64,000 nt of DNA. Source: Caulobacter sp. BP25 (lineage in GTDB: Bacteria; Pseudomonadota; Alphaproteobacteria; Caulobacterales; Caulobacteraceae). The notes beneath the pieces were generated by a model, which saw only the letters and a list, made by a program, of their open reading frames with translations, did no database searches and had not been told where the DNA came from. Every line of letters starts with the position of its first letter. Positions within the stretch are counted from its first letter, which is position 1. This document shows positions 49,838 to 59,303 of the stretch, one piece after another. The DNA lies in assembly GCF_002737755.1 (NCBI RefSeq), contig NZ_PEGH01000007.1, positions 1-64,000 on the forward strand. Reading direction: 5' to 3'. The position numbers and the translations under genes are program-made.

Positions 49838-51913
49838 ATGCAGACGCTTGTCACCATTCTCGTTTTCGCGCCGATCATCGCTGCGGCCATCGCCGGCCTG
49901 TTCGGCCGTCGCATCGGCGACGTGGCTTCGCAGTCGGTCACCACCGGCGCGCTGATCCTCTCGTGCGCGCTGTCCTGGTACACGTTCAGCCAGTGGACCT
50001 GGGGGCACATGGAGGCCTTCACGGTCAATCTGCTGCCGTTTATCCACATCGGCGATTTCCAGTCCAACTGGGCGATCCGCATCGACGCCCTCTCGGCGAC
50101 CATGCTGATCGTGGTCACGACGGTCTCGGCCCTCGTGCACATCTATTCCTGGGGCTATATGGCCGAGGATGACAGCAAGCCGCGCTTCTTCGCGTACCTG
50201 TCGCTGTTCACCTTCGCCATGCTGTCGCTGGTCACCGCCGCTGACTTCATGCAGCTGTTCTTCGGCTGGGAAGGGGTGGGCCTGGCCTCGTACCTGCTGA
50301 TCGGCTTCTGGTTCAAGAAGCCCTCGGCCAGCGCCGCAGCCATCAAGGCCTTCGTCGTCAACCGCGTTGGCGACTTCGGCTTCGCTCTTGGCATCATGAC
50401 GACCTACTGGGCGTTCGGCACGATCCAGTTCGCCGAGCTGTTCCCGCAGATCGCCAGCCATGCCGGCAAGACCTGGGAATTCGCCGGCCACGTCTGGCCG
50501 CTGATGGATATCGCCTGCTTCCTGCTGTTCATCGGCGCGATGGGCAAGTCGGCGCAGTTCTTCCTGCACACCTGGCTGCCGGACGCCATGGAAGGGCCGA
50601 CCCCGGTGTCGGCCCTGATCCACGCGGCCACCATGGTGACCGCCGGCGTCTACATGCTGTGCCTGCTGTCGCCGATGTTCGAATACGCCCCCGTGGCCAA
50701 GAACATCGTCACGGTGATCGGCGCGGTGACGGCTCTGTTCGCCGCCACGGTCGGCCTGACCCAGAACGACATCAAGCGCGTGATCGCCTACTCGACCTGT
50801 TCGCAGCTGGGCTACATGTTCTTCGCGGCCGGCGTCGGCGCCTATCAGGCGGCCATGTTCCACCTGTTCACGCACGCCTTCTTCAAGGCCCTGCTGTTCC
50901 TGGGCGCCGGTTCGGTGATCCACGGCATGCACCATGAGCAGGACATGCGTCGCTACGGCGCCCTGGCCAAGCTGCTGCCGGTCACCTTCATCGCCATGAC
51001 GATCGGCACGATCGCCATCACGGGCCTCGGCTTCCCGCCGCTGCACCTGGGCTTCGCTGGCTTCTACTCGAAGGACACCATCATCGAAGCGGCCTTCGCC
51101 GCCGGTGGCCACAACTCGATCGCGATGTTCGCCTGGGTGATCGGCGTGCTGGTGGCTGGCCTGACCTCGTTCTATTCGTGGCGCCTGGCCTTCTTCACCT
51201 TCAACGGCACGGCGCGCTGGGGCCATGACGACCATAACGCCCACGATGCCCACGGCCACGACGCTCATGCTCATGATGCTCATGATGCTCATGGCCATGA
51301 CGACCACGCTCACGGCGACGATCATGGCCATGGCCATGACCACAAGCCGCACGAGAGCCCATGGGTGATGCTGCTCCCGCTGGTCGTTCTTTCGATCGGC
51401 GCCGTCGCCGCCGGCTTCGTGTTCACGGGCTACTTCGTTGGCCACCACCAGGAAGAGTTCTGGCGAGGCGCGATCTTCACTGCCCCGACTAACCATGTGC
51501 TGCATGAGGCGCACGAGGTGGCGACCTGGGTGAAGTGGAGCCCGTTGATCGCTTCGCTGATCGGCCTGCTGATCGCGGTCTATGTCTACCTGATCAAGGG
51601 CAATGAGCGCCTGGGCCTGAAGCTGGCCGAGCGAAAGGGCCCTCTGTACGTCTTCTTCTACAACAAGTGGTTCTTCGACGAACTCTACGATGCCACCTTC
51701 GTGCGCTTCGCCAAGTTCCTCGGCGACCTGTTCTGGAAGGGCGGCGACCAGAAGATCATCGACGGCCTCGGCCCGGATGGCGTCAGCGCGGTCTCGTATG
51801 AGGTCGGCAAGCGCACCGGCAAGCTGCAGACCGGTTACGTCTATCACTACGCGTTTGTCATGCTGCTCGGCGTCGCCGGCCTGCTGACCTTCGCCCTGTA
51901 CGCCTTCCGTTGA
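49838..51913 (+). CDS. nuoL: NADH-quinone oxidoreductase subunit L with histidine-rich insertion
   Basis: The largest antiporter-like membrane subunit (Mrp-type), 691 aa with about sixteen helices. Conserved segments are [39 protein letters not shown] (essential Lys/Glu region), [13 protein letters not shown], and the late [20 protein letters not shown]. Between helices near residues 462-508 is a striking His/Asp/Ala-rich repeat loop (17 His in 47 residues) not present in typical NuoL. The long amphipathic lateral helix lies after it ([18 protein letters not shown]). SD and start at 49838 fit well. Confidence 0.97.
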   Translation: MQTLVTILVFAPIIAAAIAGLFGRRIGDVASQSVTTGALILSCALSWYTFSQWTWGHMEAFTVNLLPFIHIGDFQSNWAIRIDALSATMLIVVTTVSALVHIYSWGYMAEDDSKPRFFAYLSLFTFAMLSLVTAADFMQLFFGWEGVGLASYLLIGFWFKKPSASAAAIKAFVVNRVGDFGFALGIMTTYWAFGTIQFAELFPQIASHAGKTWEFAGHVWPLMDIACFLLFIGAMGKSAQFFLHTWLPDAMEGPTPVSALIHAATMVTAGVYMLCLLSPMFEYAPVAKNIVTVIGAVTALFAATVGLTQNDIKRVIAYSTCSQLGYMFFAAGVGAYQAAMFHLFTHAFFKALLFLGAGSVIHGMHHEQDMRRYGALAKLLPVTFIAMTIGTIAITGLGFPPLHLGFAGFYSKDTIIEAAFAAGGHNSIAMFAWVIGVLVAGLTSFYSWRLAFFTFNGTARWGHDDHNAHDAHGHDAHAHDAHDAHGHDDHAHGDDHGHGHDHKPHESPWVMLLPLVVLSIGAVAAGFVFTGYFVGHHQEEFWRGAIFTAPTNHVLHEAHEVATWVKWSPLIASLIGLLIAVYVYLIKGNERLGLKLAERKGPLYVFFYNKWFFDELYDATFVRFAKFLGDLFWKGGDQKIIDGLGPDGVSAVSYEVGKRTGKLQTGYVYHYAFVMLLGVAGLLTFALYAFR
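51221..51361 (+). repeat. Histidine-rich tandem repeat within nuoL
   Basis: The DNA has short imperfect repeats of GCTCATGATGCTCATGAT and related units (51243-51300) followed by GGCCATGAC units. The protein shows [18 protein letters not shown] then [15 protein letters not shown]. It lies in a loop between membrane helices, and repeat-mediated length variation is likely between strains. Confidence 0.8.
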
Positions 51914-51927
51914 GGGGGACGGAGCTA

Positions 51928-53412
51928 ATGAGCGGCCTTCTCAGCCTTACGACCTTCGCGCCCATCGTCGGCGTCGCGGTGATCCTCGCCGCGCGCGCGC
52001 TGCATGGCGCCGGTGAAAAGACCGACACCCTGGCCAAGTGGATCGCGCTCGTGACCACCCTGGTCACGTTCGGCCTGTCGATCATCCTGACCGTCCAGTT
52101 CGACCCGAAGAACCCGGGCTTCCAGTTCGTGGAAGACTTTGCCTGGTTCGCCGGCATCCACTACCGCATGGGCGTTGATGGCATCTCGGTGCTGTTCGTG
52201 CTGCTGACGGCGTTCCTGCTGCCTATCTGCATTGTCGCCAGCTGGAAGTCGGTCGAAAAGCGTGTCGTCGAGTACCTGATCGCCTTCCTGGTCCTGGAGA
52301 CTCTGGTGATCGGCGTGTTCGCCGCGCTGGACCTGGTGCTGTTCTACCTGTTCTTCGAGTTTGGCCTGGTTCCGATGTTCCTGATCATCGGTATCTGGGG
52401 CGGCAAGCGTCGCGTCTACGCGGCCTACAAGTTCTTTCTCTACACGCTGCTCGGCTCGGTGCTGATGCTGGCGGCGATCCTGGCGATGATCTCGATCTCG
52501 GGCACCTCGTCGATCCCCGACCTGATGCACTACAAGTTCGCGCCGTGGCTGCAGACCTGGCTGTGGTTGGCCTTCTTCGCCTCGTTCGCGGTGAAGATGC
52601 CGATGTGGCCGGTGCATACATGGCTACCCGACGCGCACGTGGAAGCGCCGACGGCCGGTTCGGTCATCCTGGCGGGCATCCTGCTGAAGATGGGCGGCTA
52701 CGGCTTCATGCGCTTCAGCCTGCCGATGTTCCCGCACGCCTCGGAGATGTTCCAGCCGCTGGTGTTCGCGATGTCCGCGATCGCCATCGTCTACACCTCG
52801 CTGGTCGCGTTCCGTCAGACCGATATCAAGAAGCTGATCGCCTACTCGTCGGTCGCCCACATGGGCTTCGTGACCATGGGCATCTTCTCGGGCAACGCCG
52901 CTGGCGAGCAGGGCGCTATCTTCCAGATGCTGAGCCACGGGGTGATCTCCGGCGCGCTCTTCCTCTGCGTCGGCGTCGTCTATGACCGCATGCACACCCG
53001 CGAGATCGCCTTCTACGGCGGCCTGACCAACCGGATGCCGCATTACGCTTTCGTGTTCCTGCTGTTCACGATGGGCAATGTCGGCCTGCCGGGCACCTCG
53101 GGCTTCGTCGGCGAAATCCTGACCATGACCGGCGTCTACAAGGCGTCGACCTGGACGGCGCTGGTGGCGGCCTCTGGCGTGATCCTGTCGGCCATGTACG
53201 CCCTGACGCTGTATCGTCGGGTCATGTACGGCGAGATCACCAATCCCGAGCTGAAGGCCATCAAGGATCTGGACGCTCGCGAGATCCTGCTGTTCGTCCC
53301 GCTCATCATCATGACCTTGGTGCTGGGCATCTATCCCAATCTTGTGTTCAACCTGACCGCGTCTTCCGTCGACGCGTTGGTCGGCGCCTGGCGCGCCGCC
53401 CTGGGCGGGTGA
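51928..53412 (+). CDS. nuoM: NADH-quinone oxidoreductase subunit M
   Basis: An antiporter-like membrane subunit. The start at ATG 51928 gives [16 protein letters not shown] and 494 aa; six residues upstream (from 51910) are probably leader. GGGACGGAGC precedes the ATG. Conserved segments: [20 protein letters not shown] (essential Glu of helix 5), [19 protein letters not shown] and [13 protein letters not shown]. The end is followed by nuoN at 7 bp. Confidence 0.96.
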   Translation: MSGLLSLTTFAPIVGVAVILAARALHGAGEKTDTLAKWIALVTTLVTFGLSIILTVQFDPKNPGFQFVEDFAWFAGIHYRMGVDGISVLFVLLTAFLLPICIVASWKSVEKRVVEYLIAFLVLETLVIGVFAALDLVLFYLFFEFGLVPMFLIIGIWGGKRRVYAAYKFFLYTLLGSVLMLAAILAMISISGTSSIPDLMHYKFAPWLQTWLWLAFFASFAVKMPMWPVHTWLPDAHVEAPTAGSVILAGILLKMGGYGFMRFSLPMFPHASEMFQPLVFAMSAIAIVYTSLVAFRQTDIKKLIAYSSVAHMGFVTMGIFSGNAAGEQGAIFQMLSHGVISGALFLCVGVVYDRMHTREIAFYGGLTNRMPHYAFVFLLFTMGNVGLPGTSGFVGEILTMTGVYKASTWTALVAASGVILSAMYALTLYRRVMYGEITNPELKAIKDLDAREILLFVPLIIMTLVLGIYPNLVFNLTASSVDALVGAWRAALGG

Positions 53413-53419
53413 GGGGCCT

Positions 53420-54865
53420 ATGACGTTTTTCGCCAACTTCTCGCTCGTGCTGCCTGAGATCGTTCTCGCGGTCGCGGCGCTCGTCCTGCTGGTCGCCGGC
53501 GCCTTCCGCGGCAAGGTAGGCGCCATCTTCACGCTCGCGGCTGTCGCCGCGCTGGTCGCGGCCGCCGCCACGGCCGTCCTCGGCCCACATGGCCGAGCCT
53601 TTGGCGGCGTCTATGCCGCGGACGCTGCGGCGACCTACGCCAAGGTCGCCATCTATCTGTCGAGCGCTGTCGCTGTCGTGCTGGGCGACCGCTGGCTCGC
53701 TCAACGTGGCGACCAGAAGTTCGAATTCGCCGTCCTGGTGATCCTGGCCGCCGTCGGCATGGGCGTCACCGCCTCGGCTGGCGACCTGATCAGCCTCTAT
53801 GTCGGTGTCGAGCTGCAGTCGCTGGCGCTCTACGTCCTGGCCGCCATGCGCCGCGACGACGCCAAGTCGTCGGAAGCGGGCCTGAAATACTTCGTGCTGG
53901 GCGCGCTGTCGTCGGGCCTGCTGCTGTACGGCAGCTCGCTGATCTATGGCTTCACGGGCTCGACCCACTTCAGCCAGATCGCCCTGGCCGCCGCCCACGG
54001 CGGCTCCAACGGCGTGGGCCTGCTGTTTGGCCTCGTGTTCTTGATCTGCGGCCTGGCGTTCAAGGTCTCGGCCGCGCCGTTCCACATGTGGACGCCGGAC
54101 GTCTATGAGGGCGCTCCGACCCCAGTCGTCGGCTTCTTCGCCGCCGCGCCGAAGCTGGCTGCTATGATGATGTTCGCGCGTGTTCTGGGCGACGCCTTCC
54201 CCGGAGCCGTCGATCAATGGCGTCAGATCTTGGTGATCGCGGCGCTGATTTCGGTCTTCGTCGGCGCCTTCGCGGGCCTGGCCCAAACCAACCTGAAGCG
54301 CCTGTGGGCCTATTCCTCGATCGCCAATGTCGGCTACGCCCTGCTGGGCGTCGCGACCGGCGGCGAGATCGGCCTGCAGTCGATGCTGATCTTCATGGTC
54401 CTCTACATGGTGGACGTCACCGGCTTCTTCGCCTGCCTGCAGGCGCTGAACCGCGACGGCAAGCCCATGGAGACGATCGAGGACATGGCGGGCCTGATCA
54501 AGGAACGCCCGGGCGTCGCCATCGCCATGACCGCGTTCTCGCTGTCGGCGCTGGGCCTGCCGCCGTTCTCGGGCTTCTGGTCTAAGTACTATGTCTTCAA
54601 GGCAGCCCTGGGTACGGGCGACGTGATGATGCAGTGGGCCGCCGTGCTTGGCTTGGTTGGCTCTGTTGTCGCGGCGTTCTATTACCTGCGTCTGATCAAG
54701 TCGATGTGGTTCGACGCGCCTGCGGGCGCTGTCGACGCCCCGTCACTGTCGGCCCGCGCCGTCGGTTTCGCCGCAGCGATCTTCTCATTCCCGATCGTGC
54801 TGGTGGCCCTGGTGTGGCTGGACCCGGCCGCCAAGGCTGCCGCGGCCGCCTTTGGTCACGCGTGA
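53420..54865 (+). CDS. nuoN: NADH-quinone oxidoreductase subunit N
   Basis: The third antiporter-like membrane subunit. 481 aa with about fourteen helices. Typical segments: LISLYVGVELQSLALYVLAA, FKVSAAPFHMWTPDVYEGAPT (Lys-rich helix), LAQTNLKRLWAYSSIANVGY and SLSALGLPPFSGFWSKYYVF. It ends 1 bp before the GTG start of birA, suggesting the operon continues. Confidence 0.96.
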   Translation: MTFFANFSLVLPEIVLAVAALVLLVAGAFRGKVGAIFTLAAVAALVAAAATAVLGPHGRAFGGVYAADAAATYAKVAIYLSSAVAVVLGDRWLAQRGDQKFEFAVLVILAAVGMGVTASAGDLISLYVGVELQSLALYVLAAMRRDDAKSSEAGLKYFVLGALSSGLLLYGSSLIYGFTGSTHFSQIALAAAHGGSNGVGLLFGLVFLICGLAFKVSAAPFHMWTPDVYEGAPTPVVGFFAAAPKLAAMMMFARVLGDAFPGAVDQWRQILVIAALISVFVGAFAGLAQTNLKRLWAYSSIANVGYALLGVATGGEIGLQSMLIFMVLYMVDVTGFFACLQALNRDGKPMETIEDMAGLIKERPGVAIAMTAFSLSALGLPPFSGFWSKYYVFKAALGTGDVMMQWAAVLGLVGSVVAAFYYLRLIKSMWFDAPAGAVDAPSLSARAVGFAAAIFSFPIVLVALVWLDPAAKAAAAAFGHA

Positions 54866-54866
54866 C

Positions 54867-55619
54867 GTGACGGGCGCAGCGCCCGTCGTCGTCCCCATCG
54901 TCGTTCTCGACGAGATCGACTCCACCAACGCCGAGGCCCGTCGACGGGCCGAGGCGGGAGAGGCCGGCCCCGTTTGGCTGGTCGGCCTGCGCCAGACCGC
55001 CGGGCGGGGCCGTCGCGGCCGTCCCTGGGAGACGGGCGAGGGCAACCTCGCCGCCACGCTGCTTTTCCGCACCGACAAGCCGCCGGCCCAGGCCGCTCAG
55101 GTCTCGTTCGTCGCGGCCTTGGCCGTGGCCGACATGCTGGCCAAGTACGTACCGACCTCGCTGGTCAGCCTGAAGTGGCCCAATGATCCCCTGCTGGGCG
55201 GACTGAAGGTCAGCGGCATCCTGGTCGAGTCCGGCGCCTCGCCGCTCGGCGACCTGTGGCTCGCCGTCGGGATCGGGGTGAACCTGAAGCGCAGGCCGAT
55301 TGATTCCGAGCGGCCGGCGACCTCGATCGCCACTTACAGCGAGACCCTGCCGCCGTCCCCGACCGAAGCGATCGAGGTGCTGGCCGAAACGTTCGCTCGC
55401 TGGTTCGGCGTGTGGAACACGCTGGGCTTCCCCGCAATCGCCGACGCCTGGACAGCCCGCGCGCACGGTCTGGGCGAGCCTTGCGTCGCCCGGCTCGGGA
55501 ACGAGACTGTCGAAGGGATCGCCGAGGGACTGGACGCCGACGGCGCGCTGAGGCTCCGTCTCGCCGACGGCCATCTTCGACGGATCACGGCCGGCGACGT
55601 GTTTTTCGGAGGCGCTTGA
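54867..55619 (+). CDS. birA: Biotin-[acetyl-CoA-carboxylase] ligase
   Basis: Activates biotin to biotinyl-AMP and attaches it to the carboxyl carrier protein. 250 aa starting at GTG 54867; an in-frame TTG at 54852 overlaps nuoN and is less likely. The catalytic core has [16 protein letters not shown], the biotin loop [11 protein letters not shown], and [22 protein letters not shown] small C-terminal SH3-like domain follows ([20 protein letters not shown]). There is no N-terminal DNA-binding domain, so it is a ligase only (class I), not a repressor. Its last base overlaps the coaX start. Confidence 0.93.
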   Translation: MTGAAPVVVPIVVLDEIDSTNAEARRRAEAGEAGPVWLVGLRQTAGRGRRGRPWETGEGNLAATLLFRTDKPPAQAAQVSFVAALAVADMLAKYVPTSLVSLKWPNDPLLGGLKVSGILVESGASPLGDLWLAVGIGVNLKRRPIDSERPATSIATYSETLPPSPTEAIEVLAETFARWFGVWNTLGFPAIADAWTARAHGLGEPCVARLGNETVEGIAEGLDADGALRLRLADGHLRRITAGDVFFGGA

Positions 55620-56401
55620 TGCTGCTTGCCATTGAACAGGGCAACACCAACACCATGTTCGCCATCCACGACGGCCAGTCGTGGGTGGCCCAGTGGCGCT
55701 CGGCGACCGAGAGCACCCGCACCGCCGACGAATACGTCGTGTGGCTATCGCAACTTCTGTCGATGCAAGGCCTGGGCTTTCGGGCCATCGACGCGGTGAT
55801 CATCTCCAGCGTCGTGCCGCAGTCGATCTTCAACCTGCGAAATCTTTCCCGCCGCTATTTCAATGTCGAGCCGCTGGTGATCGGCGAGAACGCTAAGCTG
55901 GGCATTGACATACGGATCGAGAAGCCGTCCGAGGCGGGCGCTGACCGGTTGGTCAACGCCATCGGGGCGGCCATGGTTTATCCGGGGCCGCTGATCGTGA
56001 TCGACAGCGGCACGGCGACGACCTTCGATATCGTGGCGGCGGACGGCGCCTTCGAAGGCGGGATTATCTCGCCCGGCATCAATCTTTCGATGCAGGCGCT
56101 GCACGAAGCGGCGGCGAAACTGCCTCGGATCGCCATCCAGCGCCCTGCCGGTAACAGGATCGTGGGGACGGACACGGTGTCCGCCATGCAATCGGGCGTC
56201 TTCTGGGGCTATATTTCTCTGATCGAGGGCCTCGTCTCGCGCATCAAGGCCGAACGCGACGAGCCCATGACCGTTATCGCCACCGGCGGCGTCGCCTCCC
56301 TGTTCGAGGGCGCCACAGACAGCATCGACCACTTCGATCCCGATCTGACCATCCGGGGTCTTCTAGAAATCTACCGCCGAAACACCATTTCCGAGACCTG
56401 A
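55619..56401 (+). CDS. coaX: Type III pantothenate kinase
   Basis: Phosphorylates pantothenate as the first step of CoA biosynthesis, without feedback by CoA. The start is ATG 55619 overlapping the birA TGA, and the length is 260 aa. The ASKHA-fold motifs are [18 protein letters not shown] (phosphate loop, with Glu rather than the usual Asp), [17 protein letters not shown] and [20 protein letters not shown]. Combined with BirA downstream of complex I this is a common alphaproteobacterial order. It overlaps the rnj start by one base. Confidence 0.93.
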   Translation: MLLAIEQGNTNTMFAIHDGQSWVAQWRSATESTRTADEYVVWLSQLLSMQGLGFRAIDAVIISSVVPQSIFNLRNLSRRYFNVEPLVIGENAKLGIDIRIEKPSEAGADRLVNAIGAAMVYPGPLIVIDSGTATTFDIVAADGAFEGGIISPGINLSMQALHEAAAKLPRIAIQRPAGNRIVGTDTVSAMQSGVFWGYISLIEGLVSRIKAERDEPMTVIATGGVASLFEGATDSIDHFDPDLTIRGLLEIYRRNTISET

Positions 56402-58080
56402 TGAAAAAATCCAAAGACGACGAACTCGTCTTCCTGCCGCTCGGCGGGTCGAACGAGATCGGCATGAACTTCAATTTGTACGGCTTCGGGCCAGCGCACG
56501 ATCGCAAGTGGATCGTCGTCGACCTGGGCGTGACGTTCGGCGACCAGACGACCCCGGGCGTCGAGATCATCCTGCCGGATCCCGAGTTCATCGAGCCCTA
56601 TGCCGACGACATCCTCGGCATCGTCCTGACCCACGCGCACGAAGACCATCTTGGCGCCGTGCACTGGTTGTGGCCGCGCCTGAAGGCGCCGGTCTTCGCT
56701 ACGCCGTTCACGGCTTTCCTGCTGCGCGAGAAGCTGCGCGACGCCGATTTGCTGGACCAGGTGCCGATCACCGAAATCCCGCTGGGTGGGACCTTCGAGC
56801 TCGGTCCCTTCGCGCTGGAGCTGATCACCCTGACGCACTCGATTCCCGAGCCGAACGGCCTGGCGATCAAGACGCCGCTCGGCACGATCCTGCATACCGG
56901 CGACTGGAAGATCGACCCTGAGCCCCAGCTTGGCGCTCCGACCGACGACGCCGCGCTTCGCCGTTTGGGCGACGAGGGCGTGCTGGCCATGGTCTGCGAC
57001 AGCACCAACGTCTTCGTGGAAGGCACGGCGGGGTCGGAGGCCGATGTTCGCGAGGCCCTCGGCAACCTGATCAAGAGCCTGAAGGGCAAGATCGCCGTCG
57101 CCTGCTTCGCCTCGAACGTGGCGCGGATGGACACCGTGATCCGCGCCGCCCAGGCCTGTGGCCGCAAGGTCTGTTTGGCGGGGCGTTCGATGCACCGCAT
57201 GGCGGCCGCCGCGCGCTCGGTCGGCCTGCTGCAGGGCATCGAGCCCTTCATCAACGATGACCAGGCCAAGCATCTGCCTGAGAACGAGATTCTGTTCCTG
57301 TGCACCGGCAGCCAAGGCGAGGCGCGCGCGGCTCTGTCGCGCATCGCCGATGGTAGCCATCCGCATGTCAAGCTGGGCGCCGGTGACCACGTGATCTTTA
57401 GTTCCCGGGTGATCCCGGGCAACGAGATCCCGATCCGCAACCTGCAGAACAAGCTGGCCGATCGCGGCGTGCGCCTGCACACCGAGCGCGACACGCCCGG
57501 CATCCACGTCTCGGGTCACCCCTGCCGCGAGGAACTGCGCCAGATGTACCAGTGGGTGCGTCCGGAGATCGCCGTACCGACCCACGGCGAACGCCGTCAC
57601 CTGATCGAGCACGCTGCCTTCGCCAAGGATCTGCAGGTCCCGCAGGCTGTCAGCCCGCGCAATGGCGACATGGTTCGCCTCGCACCCGGTAGGGCCGAGA
57701 TCATCGACGAGGTGCCGGCGGGGCGCCTCTATGTCGACGGCGGCGTGGTGACGCCCGAGAATGGCGAGGCCCTGCGCGAGCGGCGGCACGCGGCGTTCAA
57801 TGGCATGTTGGCGGTGTCGATCGTCCTGGACGGTCGTAACAAGATCGTCTCGGGTCCGCAGGTGCGCGGCATCGGCCTTACGGGCGATGAGGAATATTCC
57901 CTGGACGACGCGCTGGACGATCTCGCTGAAGAGGCCGAGACCGCCTACAAGAAGCTGCAGGGGGACGCCCGCGAACTCGACGACGCGATCGAGAGCGCCA
58001 TCTCCCGTGCGGTGAAGAAGGCCGCTTTCCGCATTTGGGAGCGCAAGCCGGTCGTTGAGACGACCGTTCTGCGGATTTGA
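56401..58080 (+). CDS. rnj: Ribonuclease J
   Basis: A metallo-beta-lactamase/beta-CASP ribonuclease with endo- and 5'-exonuclease activity in RNA maturation and turnover. 559 aa. The zinc motif is LTHAHEDHLGAVHWLW, with further ligands in LHTGDWKIDP and beta-CASP motifs in NVARMDTVIRAA, CTGSQGEARAAL and VSGHPCREELRQM. The C-terminal domain contains TAYKKLQGDARELDDAI. The gene is translationally coupled to coaX and followed by a strong terminator, marking the end of the nuo-birA-coaX-rnj run. Confidence 0.96.
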   Translation: MKKSKDDELVFLPLGGSNEIGMNFNLYGFGPAHDRKWIVVDLGVTFGDQTTPGVEIILPDPEFIEPYADDILGIVLTHAHEDHLGAVHWLWPRLKAPVFATPFTAFLLREKLRDADLLDQVPITEIPLGGTFELGPFALELITLTHSIPEPNGLAIKTPLGTILHTGDWKIDPEPQLGAPTDDAALRRLGDEGVLAMVCDSTNVFVEGTAGSEADVREALGNLIKSLKGKIAVACFASNVARMDTVIRAAQACGRKVCLAGRSMHRMAAAARSVGLLQGIEPFINDDQAKHLPENEILFLCTGSQGEARAALSRIADGSHPHVKLGAGDHVIFSSRVIPGNEIPIRNLQNKLADRGVRLHTERDTPGIHVSGHPCREELRQMYQWVRPEIAVPTHGERRHLIEHAAFAKDLQVPQAVSPRNGDMVRLAPGRAEIIDEVPAGRLYVDGGVVTPENGEALRERRHAAFNGMLAVSIVLDGRNKIVSGPQVRGIGLTGDEEYSLDDALDDLAEEAETAYKKLQGDARELDDAIESAISRAVKKAAFRIWERKPVVETTVLRI

Positions 58081-58086
58081 CAAGAT

Positions 58087-58124
58087 GCGCCGCCGCGCAA
58101 ACGCTGCGGCGGCGCGCTCTTTTC
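58087..58124 (+). terminator. Terminator after rnj
   Basis: A 10-bp perfect stem GCGCCGCCGC (58087-58096)/GCGGCGGCGC (58106-58115), loop of 9 nt, then GCTCTTTTC. Confidence 0.85.
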
Positions 58125-58187
58125 GCGCTGCAACACTGGTGCTAGGCCATTCGCCAACAACCAGAAAAGCAGCGGGAGTTCTCTAGG

Positions 58188-58607
58188 ATGATCGGCAAGC
58201 TCAACCACGTGGGCGTCGCGACCCCCTCCATCGACGAGTCGGTGAAAATGTATCGCGATCTGCTGGGCGCCACCTCGGTCACCGATAAGTGGGCGATGCC
58301 TGAGCAGGGAGTCTGGGTCTGCTTCGTCAACCTGCCCAACAGCCAGATCGAGCTCATCGAGCCCTATGGCGAGAAATCGCCGATCCATGGCTTCTTGGCC
58401 AGGAACCCCAAGGGCGGCCAGCATCACATCTGCTTCGAGGTCGAAAACATTTACGAAGCCCGCGACGCCCTGGTCGCCAAGGGCGCGACAGTGCTGGGCG
58501 AGCCCCGTATAGGCGCGCACGGAACGCTGATCATCTTCGTTCATCCCAAGGACATGGGCGGCCTGCTGGTCGAGCTCATGGAAACGCCTAAGGAAGCGCA
58601 TCACTGA
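58188..58607 (+). CDS. mce: Methylmalonyl-CoA epimerase
   Basis: Interconverts (R)- and (S)-methylmalonyl-CoA in the propionyl-CoA pathway. 139 aa, VOC (glyoxalase-like) fold with two beta-alpha-beta modules. The metal ligands are seen in LNHVGVATPS (His), NSQIELIEPYGEKSPI (Glu), GGQHHICFEVENI (His) and GGLLVELMETP (Glu). Its TGA overlaps the ATG of the DUF1467 gene, so the two are coupled. Confidence 0.92.
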   Translation: MIGKLNHVGVATPSIDESVKMYRDLLGATSVTDKWAMPEQGVWVCFVNLPNSQIELIEPYGEKSPIHGFLARNPKGGQHHICFEVENIYEARDALVAKGATVLGEPRIGAHGTLIIFVHPKDMGGLLVELMETPKEAHH

Positions 58608-58867
58608 TGAGCCCGATCACCTGGTTCGCCGTCTATCTGACCATCTGGTGGACGGTGCTGTTCGCCGTCCTGCCGCTGGGCTCGCGCAGCTTCCACGAGG
58701 CTGGCGTGACGCCACCGCCGGGAGTCGATCCCGGTGTGCCGATCAATCCAAACCTCAAGCGCAAGTTCATCACCACCACTTGGGTCTCGGCCGTCGTGTT
58801 CGCGTTGTTGTTCCTGGTGGTGCATTTCAAGCTGGTGACGCTTCCGGATCTGCCTGCCGCCGCCTGA
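58607..58867 (+). CDS. DUF1467 family membrane protein
   Basis: An 86-aa protein with two membrane helices (ITWFAVYLTIWWTVLFAVLP and TTWVSAVVFALLFLVVHFKL), the second near the C-terminus. Between them is PPPGVDPGVPINPNLKRKF, the hallmark of DUF1467, an alphaproteobacterial family of unknown function often found beside the methylmalonyl-CoA epimerase gene. The start overlaps the mce stop codon. Confidence 0.9.
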   Translation: MSPITWFAVYLTIWWTVLFAVLPLGSRSFHEAGVTPPPGVDPGVPINPNLKRKFITTTWVSAVVFALLFLVVHFKLVTLPDLPAAA

Positions 58868-58879
58868 CGTGCGGTTGCA

Positions 58880-58929
58880 CAAGCCTTGGGCGAGCGGCGA
58901 GCAGTTTGCCGCTAATCGCCCAAGGCTTG
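58880..58929. repeat. Long hairpin after DUF1467 gene
   Basis: Arms CAAGCCTTGGGCGA (58880-58893) and TCGCCCAAGGCTTG (58916-58929) are perfect, with an inner GCGGC/GCCGC stem. It is located 12 bp beyond the stop codon and is likely a transcript 3' end structure, though it lacks a T-run. Confidence 0.7.
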
Positions 58930-59060
58930 GGCGAATGGGCTCATTGTTAGCGCTTCCCTTGGATGGCTGTGCCCCAACAGATGTTCGAGGGGTAGGTTAG
59001 TCTCAGGAGATCGGCCTTGCCGGTCTCGCTCTGTGGCGTCTTCCCCGACGATGACTCGAA

Positions 59061-59094
59061 AGGCCGCGCGGCGATCCGCGCGGCCTCTCTTTTT
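59061..59094 (+). terminator. Strong rho-independent terminator without adjacent gene
   Basis: Stem AGGCCGCGCGG (59061-59071)/CCGCGCGGCCT (59076-59086), loop CGAT, followed by CTCTTTTT. It lies 194 bp after the nearest upstream stop codon. Confidence 0.85.
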
Positions 59095-59303
59095 GCCTCG
59101 CTGGAGCCTTACTTTGGCCCGAAGCGCGACCGCAGACAGTGGTGGCCGGTTTCTGCGATAGTCGCGCTTCCAAGTTTGGTGGGGCGAGCCCGCTGATCCG
59201 GTTCAGATCAAAGATCTGAACCGGGCAGGCTCTATCGCGTTGCCAAGCTGTCGGGGGAGGGGGTATCTCAACCCCCTCTTGAATTCCCGGAGTTTCCAAG
59301 CTG

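Larger units (their letters stand above)
58868..59303. other. 436-bp hairpin-rich spacer before proS
   Basis: No coding gene was recognised. It holds three notable inverted repeats: 58880-58929 (arms of 14 nt, next to the DUF1467 stop), a factor-independent terminator at 59061-59094, and a 12-bp perfect palindrome at 59198-59224 extended by GAGCC/GGCTC. Just before proS, GGGGGTATCTCAACCCCC forms another small hairpin. The terminator has no gene directly upstream, so a small RNA between about 58930 and 59094 is possible. Confidence 0.6.
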
